Assembly (NCBI RefSeq): GCF_020026915.1
Contig: NZ_JAINUY010000010.1
Coordinates: 54,923-118,922 of the forward strand
Direction: 5' to 3'
DNA: 64,000 bases
Source: Flavobacterium potami
Lineage (GTDB): Bacteria; Bacteroidota; Bacteroidia; Flavobacteriales; Flavobacteriaceae
The notes beneath the pieces were generated by a model, which was not told the DNA's origin, made no database searches, and saw only the letters and a program-made list of their open reading frames with translations. Shown piece by piece: positions 39,036 to 46,649 of the stretch. The translations under genes and the position numbers were made by a program. Numbering within the stretch: position 1 is the first letter of the stretch; each line of letters opens with the position of its first letter.

Positions 39036-41303
39036 ATGAATTTCATCCCTATTATTTCTGTCAAAAACCACGTATGCGCCTTATTTACAGCCATCTTATT
39101 TTTGCTTGTAAATCATGGCACAACGGCGCAATCCGAAGAAGATCCTAATGTCTTAAAAAAGAAAATTGCTAAAGCTGAAAGTAATCCGAAAAAGGTCGAT
39201 TTACTTTTAGCTTTAAGCAGTTATTATCTAAATAAAACTGGCGAAAACAAAACCGATCTGGATAATGCAGATCTTATTAATACACAGGCAAAATTATTAA
39301 GTGATCGTGTAAAGTATAAACTTGGAAAAGGGAAATCCATACTTTTGGGAGCTCAGATTTATAGAGAAAAAGGCGATAGAGAAAATGCTTTAGAAAAAAC
39401 AAAAAATGCCATTACGTATTCTAAAAAAAATAATTTAACCGAATTGCAGGCAAGCAGTTATTCTGAACTTTCTATCTATGATGCAGAAGTTGACCAAAAA
39501 GCCAAATACAAACAAACGGCGATTCAGCTCTTTAAAAAAGCAGGTGCTAAAGAAAAACAGGCCACAACTTTAAAAGAACTTGGAGAATTATATAGCATTA
39601 ATGAAAATCCGGATAAAGCAGAACCTTTGTTGCAAGAATCTTTGGCTTTGTACAAATCCATTCATTATCCAAAATTACAAGGAGTTTACAATTTACTTTC
39701 TGAAGTTTATACCTCAAAAGGAAATTATCCTGAGTCTTTAAAACATGCCCTTTTAGCAGAAAAAACTGCTCTTGCGGTAAATGATCATTCGTTGCAATTA
39801 AGTTCTATTTACAATCATGTAGGATTGGTTTATTATTACTTACGCCAGAATGATGATGCCGAAGAATATTGGTACAAAGCTTTTGAAGTTGCTAAAAATT
39901 TTAACGATACAGAATACGTAAGAACCATTGGAGAAAACCTTTGCTCCCTTTTGATTCGACAAAAAAAGGAAAAAAAAGCGCTTGAGCTTATTAAGGAAAT
40001 GCAGCAGAAATTTCCGAGCTCCAATATCGAGCGTATCATGAAAGAGAATTATTTGTTATTTAATATTTACAGAATTCTAAACAACAATGCAACGGCTTCT
40101 ATATATTATAAGAGACTTGCTGATTTTTATGGCGAAAATGCAGATAGAAACGGAAACAGTATTGCAGTTCTGAGAAGTTTTGCTTCTTATCATTATCAAA
40201 TAAAAAAATTCAATGAATTCTATAAAAATGTACGACGCTTAGATTCGCTTGCTGCGGGTGCTGGAAATAATTTAATTCGCTCAGAAAGTTATTTGATTTG
40301 GTTCAAAGCCGATTCTTCAAGAGGCGATTATATCAATGCGATCAAACATTACCAGTTATATAAAAGCCTTTCTGATTCTGTTTTTAAAGGAGAAAAAAGC
40401 AAGCAGATCAATAGTCTTCAAATTGAATACGAAAGCGAGAAAAAAGATAAAAACATCAATCTGCTTCAAGAACAGGCAAAAGTACAGCAGATTCAAATTC
40501 AGAAAGATACCGTTGTAAAATATGTATTTATCGGAAGTGTTATTGTTTTAATCCTTTTTCTAGCACTTTTATACAACAGTTTTAGATTAAAAAAGAAAAA
40601 GAATGCAGAGTTAGAAATTCAGCGTCAGCAGATTAATGAACAAAACGAGTTGAACAAAAAAATGCTCGTTGAAAAAGAATGGCTTTTGAAAGAAATTCAT
40701 CATCGTGTAAAGAATAATCTTCAGATTGTCATTAGTTTATTAAACACACAATCGGCGTATTTGGACAACGAAGATGCTTTAATGGCCATTCAAAACAGTC
40801 AGCACCGAATGCATGCCATGTCGCTTATTCATCAGAAATTGTATCAATCTGATAATCTGGCAAATATTGATATGTCTTGGTATGTTTATGAATTGACCAA
40901 TTATATGAAAGAATGTTTTGATACCGATCGAAACATCAATTTTGTTTTGGAAGTAGAAAAAACGTATCTTGATGTTGCACAAGCTGTTCCGCTTGGATTA
41001 ATCATAAACGAAGCAGTTAATAATGCTATTAAATATGCTTTTCCAGAAGACAGAAAAGGAGAAGTTACTATCGTTCTTAAAAATATTGGCGAAAGCAATT
41101 ACGAATTAAAAATTGCGGACAACGGAATTGGACTTCCTGTTGATTTCGATAGCACCGAAAGAGATTCATTAGGTATGAATTTAATGATGGGATTAAGCGA
41201 TCAAATTGACGGAGTTTTTGAAATGAAAAACGATAACGGACTGAAAATCACAATTACATTTACAAGAAACACAGAATTTGAAGTTACTGCAGAGAATTCT
41301 TAA
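39036..41303 (+). CDS. TPR-containing membrane histidine kinase (HisKA_2 type)
   Basis: 755 residues. An N-terminal signal segment (about 10-32, ending TTAQ) is followed by tetratricopeptide repeats about 40-430 (for example QATTLKELGELYSINENPDK and HVGLVYYYLRQNDDAEEYWY) that should lie outside the cytoplasm. One membrane helix about 492-512, a coiled-coil, then a HisKA_2 domain (LLKEIHHRVKNNLQIVISLL, phospho-acceptor His near 553-554) and a HATPase domain (GLIINEAVNNAIKYAF, DNGIGLP, GLKITITF). It lies 17 bases before an NtrC-type response regulator, its obvious partner. The signal is unknown; TPRs suggest sensing through protein contact. Confidence 0.9.
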   Translation: MNFIPIISVKNHVCALFTAILFLLVNHGTTAQSEEDPNVLKKKIAKAESNPKKVDLLLALSSYYLNKTGENKTDLDNADLINTQAKLLSDRVKYKLGKGKSILLGAQIYREKGDRENALEKTKNAITYSKKNNLTELQASSYSELSIYDAEVDQKAKYKQTAIQLFKKAGAKEKQATTLKELGELYSINENPDKAEPLLQESLALYKSIHYPKLQGVYNLLSEVYTSKGNYPESLKHALLAEKTALAVNDHSLQLSSIYNHVGLVYYYLRQNDDAEEYWYKAFEVAKNFNDTEYVRTIGENLCSLLIRQKKEKKALELIKEMQQKFPSSNIERIMKENYLLFNIYRILNNNATASIYYKRLADFYGENADRNGNSIAVLRSFASYHYQIKKFNEFYKNVRRLDSLAAGAGNNLIRSESYLIWFKADSSRGDYINAIKHYQLYKSLSDSVFKGEKSKQINSLQIEYESEKKDKNINLLQEQAKVQQIQIQKDTVVKYVFIGSVIVLILFLALLYNSFRLKKKKNAELEIQRQQINEQNELNKKMLVEKEWLLKEIHHRVKNNLQIVISLLNTQSAYLDNEDALMAIQNSQHRMHAMSLIHQKLYQSDNLANIDMSWYVYELTNYMKECFDTDRNINFVLEVEKTYLDVAQAVPLGLIINEAVNNAIKYAFPEDRKGEVTIVLKNIGESNYELKIADNGIGLPVDFDSTERDSLGMNLMMGLSDQIDGVFEMKNDNGLKITITFTRNTEFEVTAENS

Positions 41304-41320
41304 ATGATATAAATAACATA

Positions 41321-42682
41321 ATGAAGGAGAAAATTCTAATTGTTGAAGATGAATTTATAGTAGCAAATGATTTAAAAATCATGTTGCAAAAAACAGGATA
41401 TCAAGTTGTTGGCATTGCTTCTTCTGTAGTTCAAGCACGAAAATTAATCGAAGATAAAAAACCAGAATGGGTTTTATTAGACATCATGTTAAAAGGTGAT
41501 TTGACCGGAATTGATTTGGCTTGGGAACTTCGCGAGATGAATCTTCCTTTTTTATATATTTCGGCAAACACCAATCAAAGCACGCTTGAAGCTGTAAAAG
41601 CAACACAACCATACGGATTTATGGTGAAACCTTTTCGTGAAAGAGATCTTATCGTAATGCTAGACATTGCTAAATATAGATTTAATGAAGAAAAAGGAAG
41701 TTTGGGAGAAGCTAAAATCGATAATCAAATTCAGGAAATTGAAGGAATTGTCGGTAGTAGTCAGCTCTTACAAGAAGTTATTGAAAAAATAAAAATTGTG
41801 GCTCCGGCCGAAACTTCCGTTCTAATTTTAGGCGAAAGCGGAACCGGAAAAGAAAGAGTGGCGCATTCCATTCACGATCTATCAGCTCATCAATCCAATC
41901 CGATTGTAATTGTAAACTGTGCTGCCTTACCACAATCTTTAATCGAAAGCGAATTATTTGGTCATGAAAAAGGTGCTTTTACTGGAGCAAATACATTACG
42001 AATCGGAAAGTTTGAACAAGCCGATAACGGAACTATTTTTCTAGATGAAATTGGAGAATTACCATTAGATTCTCAGGTAAAATTGTTGCGGGTTTTACAG
42101 GAAAAAGAAATTCAAAGACTTGGTGGAAACAAAACTATCAAAATCAATGTTCGTATTGTAGCGGCAACCAACAGATCTTTGGAAAAAGAAGTGGCAGAAG
42201 GACGTTTCAGACTTGATCTCTATTATAGATTAAATGTATTTCCGATACAATTGCCAACTTTAAAAGAACGAAAGGAAGATATTGAAGCATTAGCGAATCA
42301 TTTTCTGAAGAAATATGCAGCAAGTTCCCGAAAGAATGTCAATAGTATTAGTCCGAACGCTTTATCTCAATTAAAAAATTACGATTGGCCAGGAAACATT
42401 CGTGAATTAGAACATTTAATCGAAAGAAATGTTCTGCTTGCCAAAACAACTGAAATTGAAAAATTTGATCTTCCTTCTACAACTCCTTCCACTTTTGAAG
42501 TTGTTCATACAGGAAAAATGAAATCGATGGAAGAAATGGAAAAAGAACATATTATGAATGCACTTCAACTTTGCGACGGAAAAGTTTCTGGTCCAGGAGG
42601 CGCTGCTGAAATGCTAAAAATACAACCGCAGACTTTGTATTCAAAAATGAAAAAATTAGGGATAAAACAAGGATATAATTAA
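41321..42682 (+). CDS. NtrC-type sigma-54 response regulator
   Basis: 453 residues. Receiver domain about 1-120 (EDEFIVANDLKIML, phospho-acceptor Asp in EWVLLDIMLKGD, VKPF Lys). AAA+ domain about 139-380 with GESGTGKERVAHSIH (Walker A), the sigma-54-contacting ESELFGHEKGAFTGAN loop, DNGTIFLDEIGELP (Walker B) and WPGNIRELEHLIERN. Fis-type helix-turn-helix about 405-450 (GPGGAAEMLKIQPQTLYSKM). It should be phosphorylated by the upstream TPR kinase and activate sigma-54 promoters. Its stop codon overlaps the operator of the next transcription unit, and the other sigma-54 activator of the cluster has a very similar DNA-binding domain. Confidence 0.93.
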   Translation: MKEKILIVEDEFIVANDLKIMLQKTGYQVVGIASSVVQARKLIEDKKPEWVLLDIMLKGDLTGIDLAWELREMNLPFLYISANTNQSTLEAVKATQPYGFMVKPFRERDLIVMLDIAKYRFNEEKGSLGEAKIDNQIQEIEGIVGSSQLLQEVIEKIKIVAPAETSVLILGESGTGKERVAHSIHDLSAHQSNPIVIVNCAALPQSLIESELFGHEKGAFTGANTLRIGKFEQADNGTIFLDEIGELPLDSQVKLLRVLQEKEIQRLGGNKTIKINVRIVAATNRSLEKEVAEGRFRLDLYYRLNVFPIQLPTLKERKEDIEALANHFLKKYAASSRKNVNSISPNALSQLKNYDWPGNIRELEHLIERNVLLAKTTEIEKFDLPSTTPSTFEVVHTGKMKSMEEMEKEHIMNALQLCDGKVSGPGGAAEMLKIQPQTLYSKMKKLGIKQGYN

Positions 42683-42723
42683 TCTACATTAAGTTCTCGT
42701 AACTGCAGGCTTCGCTAACTTTG
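42679..42723 (+). promoter_or_regulatory. Activator-type promoter: TTAATCTACATTAA, 23 bases, TAACTTTG
   Basis: The palindrome-like box at 42679-42692 has one change from the perfect palindrome at 30973, and TAACTTTG at 42716-42723 follows after exactly 23 bases. The box overlaps the stop codon of the response regulator. Confidence 0.65.
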
Positions 42724-42755
42724 CTTATGTAAAACGAACCATAAAATTAAAACAT

Positions 42756-43046
42756 ATGGAAACAATAAAATTAGAATTAGACGAAAAACAACATGGTGCA
42801 TTTAATCTCTATGTTGATGATAAAAAGTTAGGCGAAATGACAGTAAGCATTAAACCAGATTTACTAACCGTTTACCACACAGGTGTTGAGCCAGAAGCCG
42901 AAGGAAAAGGGTATGCAAAGAAACTTTTAGAAGAAATGGTTTCTTATGTTCGAGCCAACCATTTAAAAGTTTTACCGCTTTGTCCTTATGTTCATGCTCA
43001 ATTTAAAAGACATCCAGATGAATATGAAGATATCTGGAAAAAATAA
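42756..43046 (+). CDS. Small GNAT-fold N-acetyltransferase (YidJ/YjdJ-like)
   Basis: 96 residues, single-domain acyl-CoA N-acyltransferase of the compact type. GAFNLYVDDKKLGEMTVSI leads to the acetyl-CoA-binding VEPEAEGKGYAKKLLEEMVS and a conserved VLPLCPYVHAQFKRHPDEY. Substrate unknown. First gene of a transcription unit driven by the shared regulon promoter; an esterase gene follows after 16 bases. Confidence 0.85.
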   Translation: METIKLELDEKQHGAFNLYVDDKKLGEMTVSIKPDLLTVYHTGVEPEAEGKGYAKKLLEEMVSYVRANHLKVLPLCPYVHAQFKRHPDEYEDIWKK

Positions 43047-43062
43047 TTAAAAATATACTAAT

Positions 43063-43686
43063 ATGAACACAAATATATTAACAGACGGCGTGCCTTTAAA
43101 TGAAGCAAAAAAAGCCTTAGTCCTGATTCATGGTCGTGGTGCCAACGCTCATGATATTCTTTCGATTGCCAAGCATCTTAAAGTAAACGATTTTGCTTTG
43201 GTTGCACCTGAAGCAGAAAACAGAACTTGGTATCCGTATTCATTTTTAGCTCCGCTTGATCAAAACGAACCATCATTTTCAAAATCATTAGAAGCCATTC
43301 ATCAGGTTGTGGTGGCAATTCAGCAAAACGGAATCGAAAAAGAGAATATTTATTTCTTAGGTTTTTCTCAAGGTGCTTGTCTTGCATTGGAATTCGCCAC
43401 AAGAAATGCAGCAAAATATGGCGGAATTGTAGCTTTTACCGGTGGATTAATTGGTGATCAGGTTTATGAAAATCATTATTCAGGAAACTTTGAAAACACA
43501 CCTGTTTTTATCGGAACAAGCGATCCCGATTTTCACGTTCCTGTAGAAAGAGTAAATGATACTGAAGCACTTATGACAAAAATGGGCGCAGATGTAACCA
43601 AGAAAATCTATCAAAATATGGGACATACCATTAGTATGGACGAAGTAGATTGTGCCAACGCTCTCATTTTCAACAAAAAACAATGA
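43063..43686 (+). CDS. Phospholipase/carboxylesterase-family alpha/beta hydrolase (MhqD-like)
   Basis: 207 residues, cytosolic. Abhydrolase_2 pattern: ALVLIHGRGANAHDILSIAK, nucleophile elbow LGFSQGACLALEFA (Ser), the acidic residue around GTSDPDFHVPVERV and the final His in YQNMGHTISMDEVD. MhqD, a quinone-induced carboxylesterase in Bacillus, belongs to this group, which fits the ring-cleaving dioxygenase at 46650. The next gene overlaps its stop by the four bases ATGA, giving translational coupling. Confidence 0.85.
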   Translation: MNTNILTDGVPLNEAKKALVLIHGRGANAHDILSIAKHLKVNDFALVAPEAENRTWYPYSFLAPLDQNEPSFSKSLEAIHQVVVAIQQNGIEKENIYFLGFSQGACLALEFATRNAAKYGGIVAFTGGLIGDQVYENHYSGNFENTPVFIGTSDPDFHVPVERVNDTEALMTKMGADVTKKIYQNMGHTISMDEVDCANALIFNKKQ

Positions 43687-44036
43687 TCACGATAACGCGT
43701 GTTTACAGCGATGACAGCGGAGAAAGTCATTTTGAAGACTTCGAAGTTCCATTAAAAAACAATGGCGATATCGGATTTTTATCTGAAGATGAACCTGTCA
43801 AATCTATCGTTTTTAGAGAAGTCAGTCCTTCTTATGACTACGATTTTCACAATGCTCCAGACCGTCAATATATTATTTTACTGGAAGGCGGTGTAGAAAT
43901 CGAAACGTCATTAGGAGAAAAAAGAACATTTAATACCGGTTCGATTCTTTTGGTTGAAGACACCACAGGAAAAGGACACAAAACAAAAAATATTGAGCCT
44001 AAACTTCGAAAATCAATATTTATAAAATTAATCTAA
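43683..44036 (+). CDS. Cupin-domain protein
   Basis: 117 residues, starting at 43683 in an ATGA overlap with the esterase. Small beta-barrel with cupin character: VYSDDSGESHFEDFEVPL, PDRQYIILLEGGVEIETSLG, RTFNTGSILLVEDTTGKGHK. Metal-ligand histidines are weak, so it may be a binding rather than catalytic cupin. Coupled to the esterase and probably acting on the same compound. A degenerate MITE copy lies just downstream. Confidence 0.7.
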   Translation: MITITRVYSDDSGESHFEDFEVPLKNNGDIGFLSEDEPVKSIVFREVSPSYDYDFHNAPDRQYIILLEGGVEIETSLGEKRTFNTGSILLVEDTTGKGHKTKNIEPKLRKSIFIKLI

Positions 44037-44108
44037 ACCTATAGAAACATCGATTTTGATAACGAAATGCCTTTCTTCTACAGTTAAGGCTATGTTTCTA
44101 TGTATTAA
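44034..44108. repeat. Degenerate MITE-like element, copy C
   Basis: Short (about 75 bp) derivative with ends AAACCTATAGAAACAT and ATGTTTCTATGTATT, recognisably the termini of copies A and B, but without the internal palindrome. It lies between the cupin and TMEM175 genes. Confidence 0.5.
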
Positions 44109-44132
44109 AACATCAAATAAAAATCATAAAAA

Positions 44133-44753
44133 ATGGAAAAAGAAACCGTTAGAATTGAGAATTTTAGCGATGCCGTATTTGCTATCGCTATTACACTTTT
44201 GGTTTTAGATCTTCATGCGCCAGATGTTACGGCTGTAAAAAATGGTACCGAATTGCTATCTTATCTTAAAAACGAATGGACTTCGTATCTTGCCTTTACG
44301 CTTTCTTTTTTCAGTATTTTTATCATGTGGGTCAATCATCATAAAATTTTCAAACAAATTTATAGTCGAAATACCGCTATCATGTTTTCAAACGGATTGA
44401 TTCTTTTTTTGGTTACGGCGGTTTCTTATCCAACAGCTTTGATAGCACGTTTTTTTGAAGGTGAAGCTTCCAATATTGCAGTAGCAATCTATACCGGAAT
44501 TTTTGTACTGATTAATATTTCATACAATCTATTGTGGTTTATTGCGAGTCATAACAAGAAATTATTGCGTCCCGGAATTACAGATTCTGCCATCAAAAAA
44601 ATCAGAAACAATTATCTCTACGGATTTCCAACGTATTTAATCGCCTTCGGTATCTCATTTCAATATCCAACAACGGCTTTGGCCATAAGTATGCTTTTAC
44701 TGATTTATTGGGCGGTTTCTTCAGGAAAAATAAAAATGATTGTAATAAATTAA
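44133..44753 (+). CDS. TMEM175-family potassium channel-like membrane protein
   Basis: 206 residues with about six membrane segments. The family signature RIENFSDAVFAIAITLLVLD (RxxxFSD in helix 1) is present near the N-terminus, and the length suits the bacterial tetrameric form. TMEM175 proteins conduct K+. It ends convergently with the sigma-54 regulator gene, the two stop codons overlapping by three bases. Co-transcription with the cupin gene is likely. Confidence 0.85.
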   Translation: MEKETVRIENFSDAVFAIAITLLVLDLHAPDVTAVKNGTELLSYLKNEWTSYLAFTLSFFSIFIMWVNHHKIFKQIYSRNTAIMFSNGLILFLVTAVSYPTALIARFFEGEASNIAVAIYTGIFVLINISYNLLWFIASHNKKLLRPGITDSAIKKIRNNYLYGFPTYLIAFGISFQYPTTALAISMLLLIYWAVSSGKIKMIVIN

Positions 44754-46330
44754 TCTAGAAAATGCTCTTTTTTAATGCCTAATTTCTGCATTCTAGAAGC
44801 TAAAGTTGTAGCAGGCAAACCCAATAAAACGGCAGCGCCTTGTGGTCCAGAAATTCTTCCGTTGCATTTTTTAATGACTTTAAGAATATGCTCCCTCTCG
44901 ACTTCTTGTAAGGTTTTGATCTGAAATTCTGTTTTAGAAGTCTCTGATACTGCAATAAAAATTTCAGGAAAAGTCATTTGTCTGATCGTATCATCTTTTG
45001 CAAACAAAATACTTCTTTCGATCATATTTTCTAATTCACGTACATTTCCTGGCCAAACATTTGCCATCATGCCGTTAAGTACTTTTTTAGAAAATCCTTT
45101 TATTTTCTTTCCTATTCTTGCTGAATGTTTTTCTAAGAAAAAATTCCCAAGAACTTCAATATCGCCTTTACGATCACGCAAAGCTGGTAGAGGAATTGGA
45201 TAAACATTCAGACGATAATACAAATCGCTTCTAAACCGTTCTTCTGCAACTTCTTTTGGGAGCGATTTATTTGTAGCGGCAATTACTCTTGCATTTACTC
45301 GGATGCTTTTATTTCCGCCAACTCTTTCAATTTCTTTTTCCTGCAAAACACGAAGCAGTTTTCCTTGCAATTCTAAAGGCAACTCTCCTATTTCATCCAA
45401 AAAAATCGTACTGTTTTCTGCTTGTTCAAATTTTCCGATTCTTTGTTCTGTCGCTCCCGTAAAAGCTCCTTTTTCATGGCCGAATAATTCACTTTCAATC
45501 AAATTTTCAGGAATAGAAGCGCAATTTACTTTGATCATTCTGTTTTTGGAAACTGACGATAATTGATGAATAGCACTTGCCACCAATTCTTTTCCCGTTC
45601 CTGTTTCACCAAAAATTAAAACTGTTGAAGGAGAAAAAGCCACTTGAGAAATTAGTTCGTAAACGTTTTGCATGGCATCGCTATTACCGACAATTCCATG
45701 AAAACCTTCTTTTGTAGATTCGGCCGTTTCGTTATTATTTTCTGAAAAGGTTGTTTTGAGTTTTTTCAATTCTTCATTATTATTTTTACATTCTTCAGTC
45801 AAAATAATATTTCGAATTGTAATAGAAAGCTGCGTTGCAATTCCTCGTAAAATCCGATTGGATTCCCGAGTAAAGGTTTTGGCATTTTTAAAGAAGAGAA
45901 AAAGTACGTTTCGGTTTCCATTAAAATACGGAAGACAAAGACCAATTCCATTTTTAAAACCTTTATTATTTATGTTTTGAATAAAATCGGGATTTTTTTG
46001 ATTTTCATTTAAATCAAAAATAACCGTATCTGCAGAATCCAGACAGAGATTAAAAAATCCGTCCTTTAGCACATAATTTTTTGAGTCTTTATTTTTAATA
46101 GATGATTGATAGAAAATTTGATATTCGGTTTCGTCATTATTGGAAGAAGTCAGGATAAAATCGTCAAACTGAAAATGGTCTTTTAACAAACCATTTACAA
46201 CCGTATTAAATTCTTCTTTAGTTATAGTGGAAGAAAGCGCTGTACAGATAGATAAAATCAACATTTGTTCTTGTTCTCTTTCCTGCAATCGTTTCATCAT
46301 GAGTGCAGTTTTATCTGTATGATTTTCCAT
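44750..46330 (-). CDS. GAF-domain sigma-54-dependent transcriptional activator
   Basis: 526 residues. N-terminal GAF-like sensor about 30-185 (ILSICTALSSTITKEEFNTV, KNGIGLCLPYFNGNRNVLFL). AAA+ domain about 205-440 with GETGTGKELVASAIHQL, ESELFGHEKGAFTGATEQ (GAFTGA loop), NSTIFLDEIGELP and VWPGNVRELENMIER. C-terminal Fis-type helix-turn-helix about 478-525 (GPQGAAVLLGLPATTLASRM). There is no receiver, so it probably responds to a small molecule. It is divergent from the ring-cleaving dioxygenase gene, with a TTACGATATATCGTA palindrome in the shared region, and is its most likely regulator. Confidence 0.92.
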   Translation of the reverse strand: MENHTDKTALMMKRLQEREQEQMLILSICTALSSTITKEEFNTVVNGLLKDHFQFDDFILTSSNNDETEYQIFYQSSIKNKDSKNYVLKDGFFNLCLDSADTVIFDLNENQKNPDFIQNINNKGFKNGIGLCLPYFNGNRNVLFLFFKNAKTFTRESNRILRGIATQLSITIRNIILTEECKNNNEELKKLKTTFSENNNETAESTKEGFHGIVGNSDAMQNVYELISQVAFSPSTVLIFGETGTGKELVASAIHQLSSVSKNRMIKVNCASIPENLIESELFGHEKGAFTGATEQRIGKFEQAENSTIFLDEIGELPLELQGKLLRVLQEKEIERVGGNKSIRVNARVIAATNKSLPKEVAEERFRSDLYYRLNVYPIPLPALRDRKGDIEVLGNFFLEKHSARIGKKIKGFSKKVLNGMMANVWPGNVRELENMIERSILFAKDDTIRQMTFPEIFIAVSETSKTEFQIKTLQEVEREHILKVIKKCNGRISGPQGAAVLLGLPATTLASRMQKLGIKKEHFLD

Positions 46331-46437
46331 AACGGTAATTCTTGTGGTATTTTTTATGCGCAGCAGCGTAAATTTAAGAAATAGCCCTAATTAAATTACT
46401 ATTGATTTTCTAAATATGAGATACTTCATTCATAAAA

Positions 46438-46453
46438 TTACGATATATCGTAT
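46438..46453. promoter_or_regulatory. Palindromic box of the TTACGATATATCGTAA family (copy 3)
   Basis: TTACGATATATCGTAT, one terminal base from the perfect palindrome at 32351, also preceded by ATAAAA. It lies between the divergent activator and dioxygenase genes. Confidence 0.65.
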
Positions 46454-46564
46454 AATCAAAAAGCATATTTCTTTTCAAAAACCCTGATAAATAAGAGATT
46501 ATTCTAAATGGAATATTATTTGGATGTATACTGGCACGTTGAAAATTTAACGGCTTTTTATTTC

Positions 46565-46609
46565 TTAATCTAGGTTAATCGATGCGCAGCCATAACAGAC
46601 GTAAATTTG
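46565..46609 (+). promoter_or_regulatory. Activator-type promoter: TTAATCTAGGTTAA, 23 bases, TAAATTTG
   Basis: The same layout as at 30973 and 42679: box 46565-46578, a 23-base spacer with CGATGC near its start, as at 30973, and the -7 element TAAATTTG at 46602-46609, 40 bases before the dioxygenase ATG. Confidence 0.7.
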
Positions 46610-46649
46610 TAAAAGAAAAATCAAACAACAATTTAATATCAAAAATACC

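Larger units (their letters stand above)
46331..46649. other. 319-bp divergent regulatory region between the sigma-54 activator and the dioxygenase
   Basis: No ORF. It contains a palindromic box (46438-46453), an isolated sigma-54 -24-like CTGGCACG (46531-46538) without a matching -12 GC, and a palindrome-plus-TAnnTTTG promoter (46565-46609). Confidence 0.6.

Noticed and set aside
44749..44760. Half TTAATCTAGA site at the TMEM175 stop
   Set aside because: Only half of the box, no TAnnTTTG 23 bases downstream, and it lies at the end of two convergent genes.
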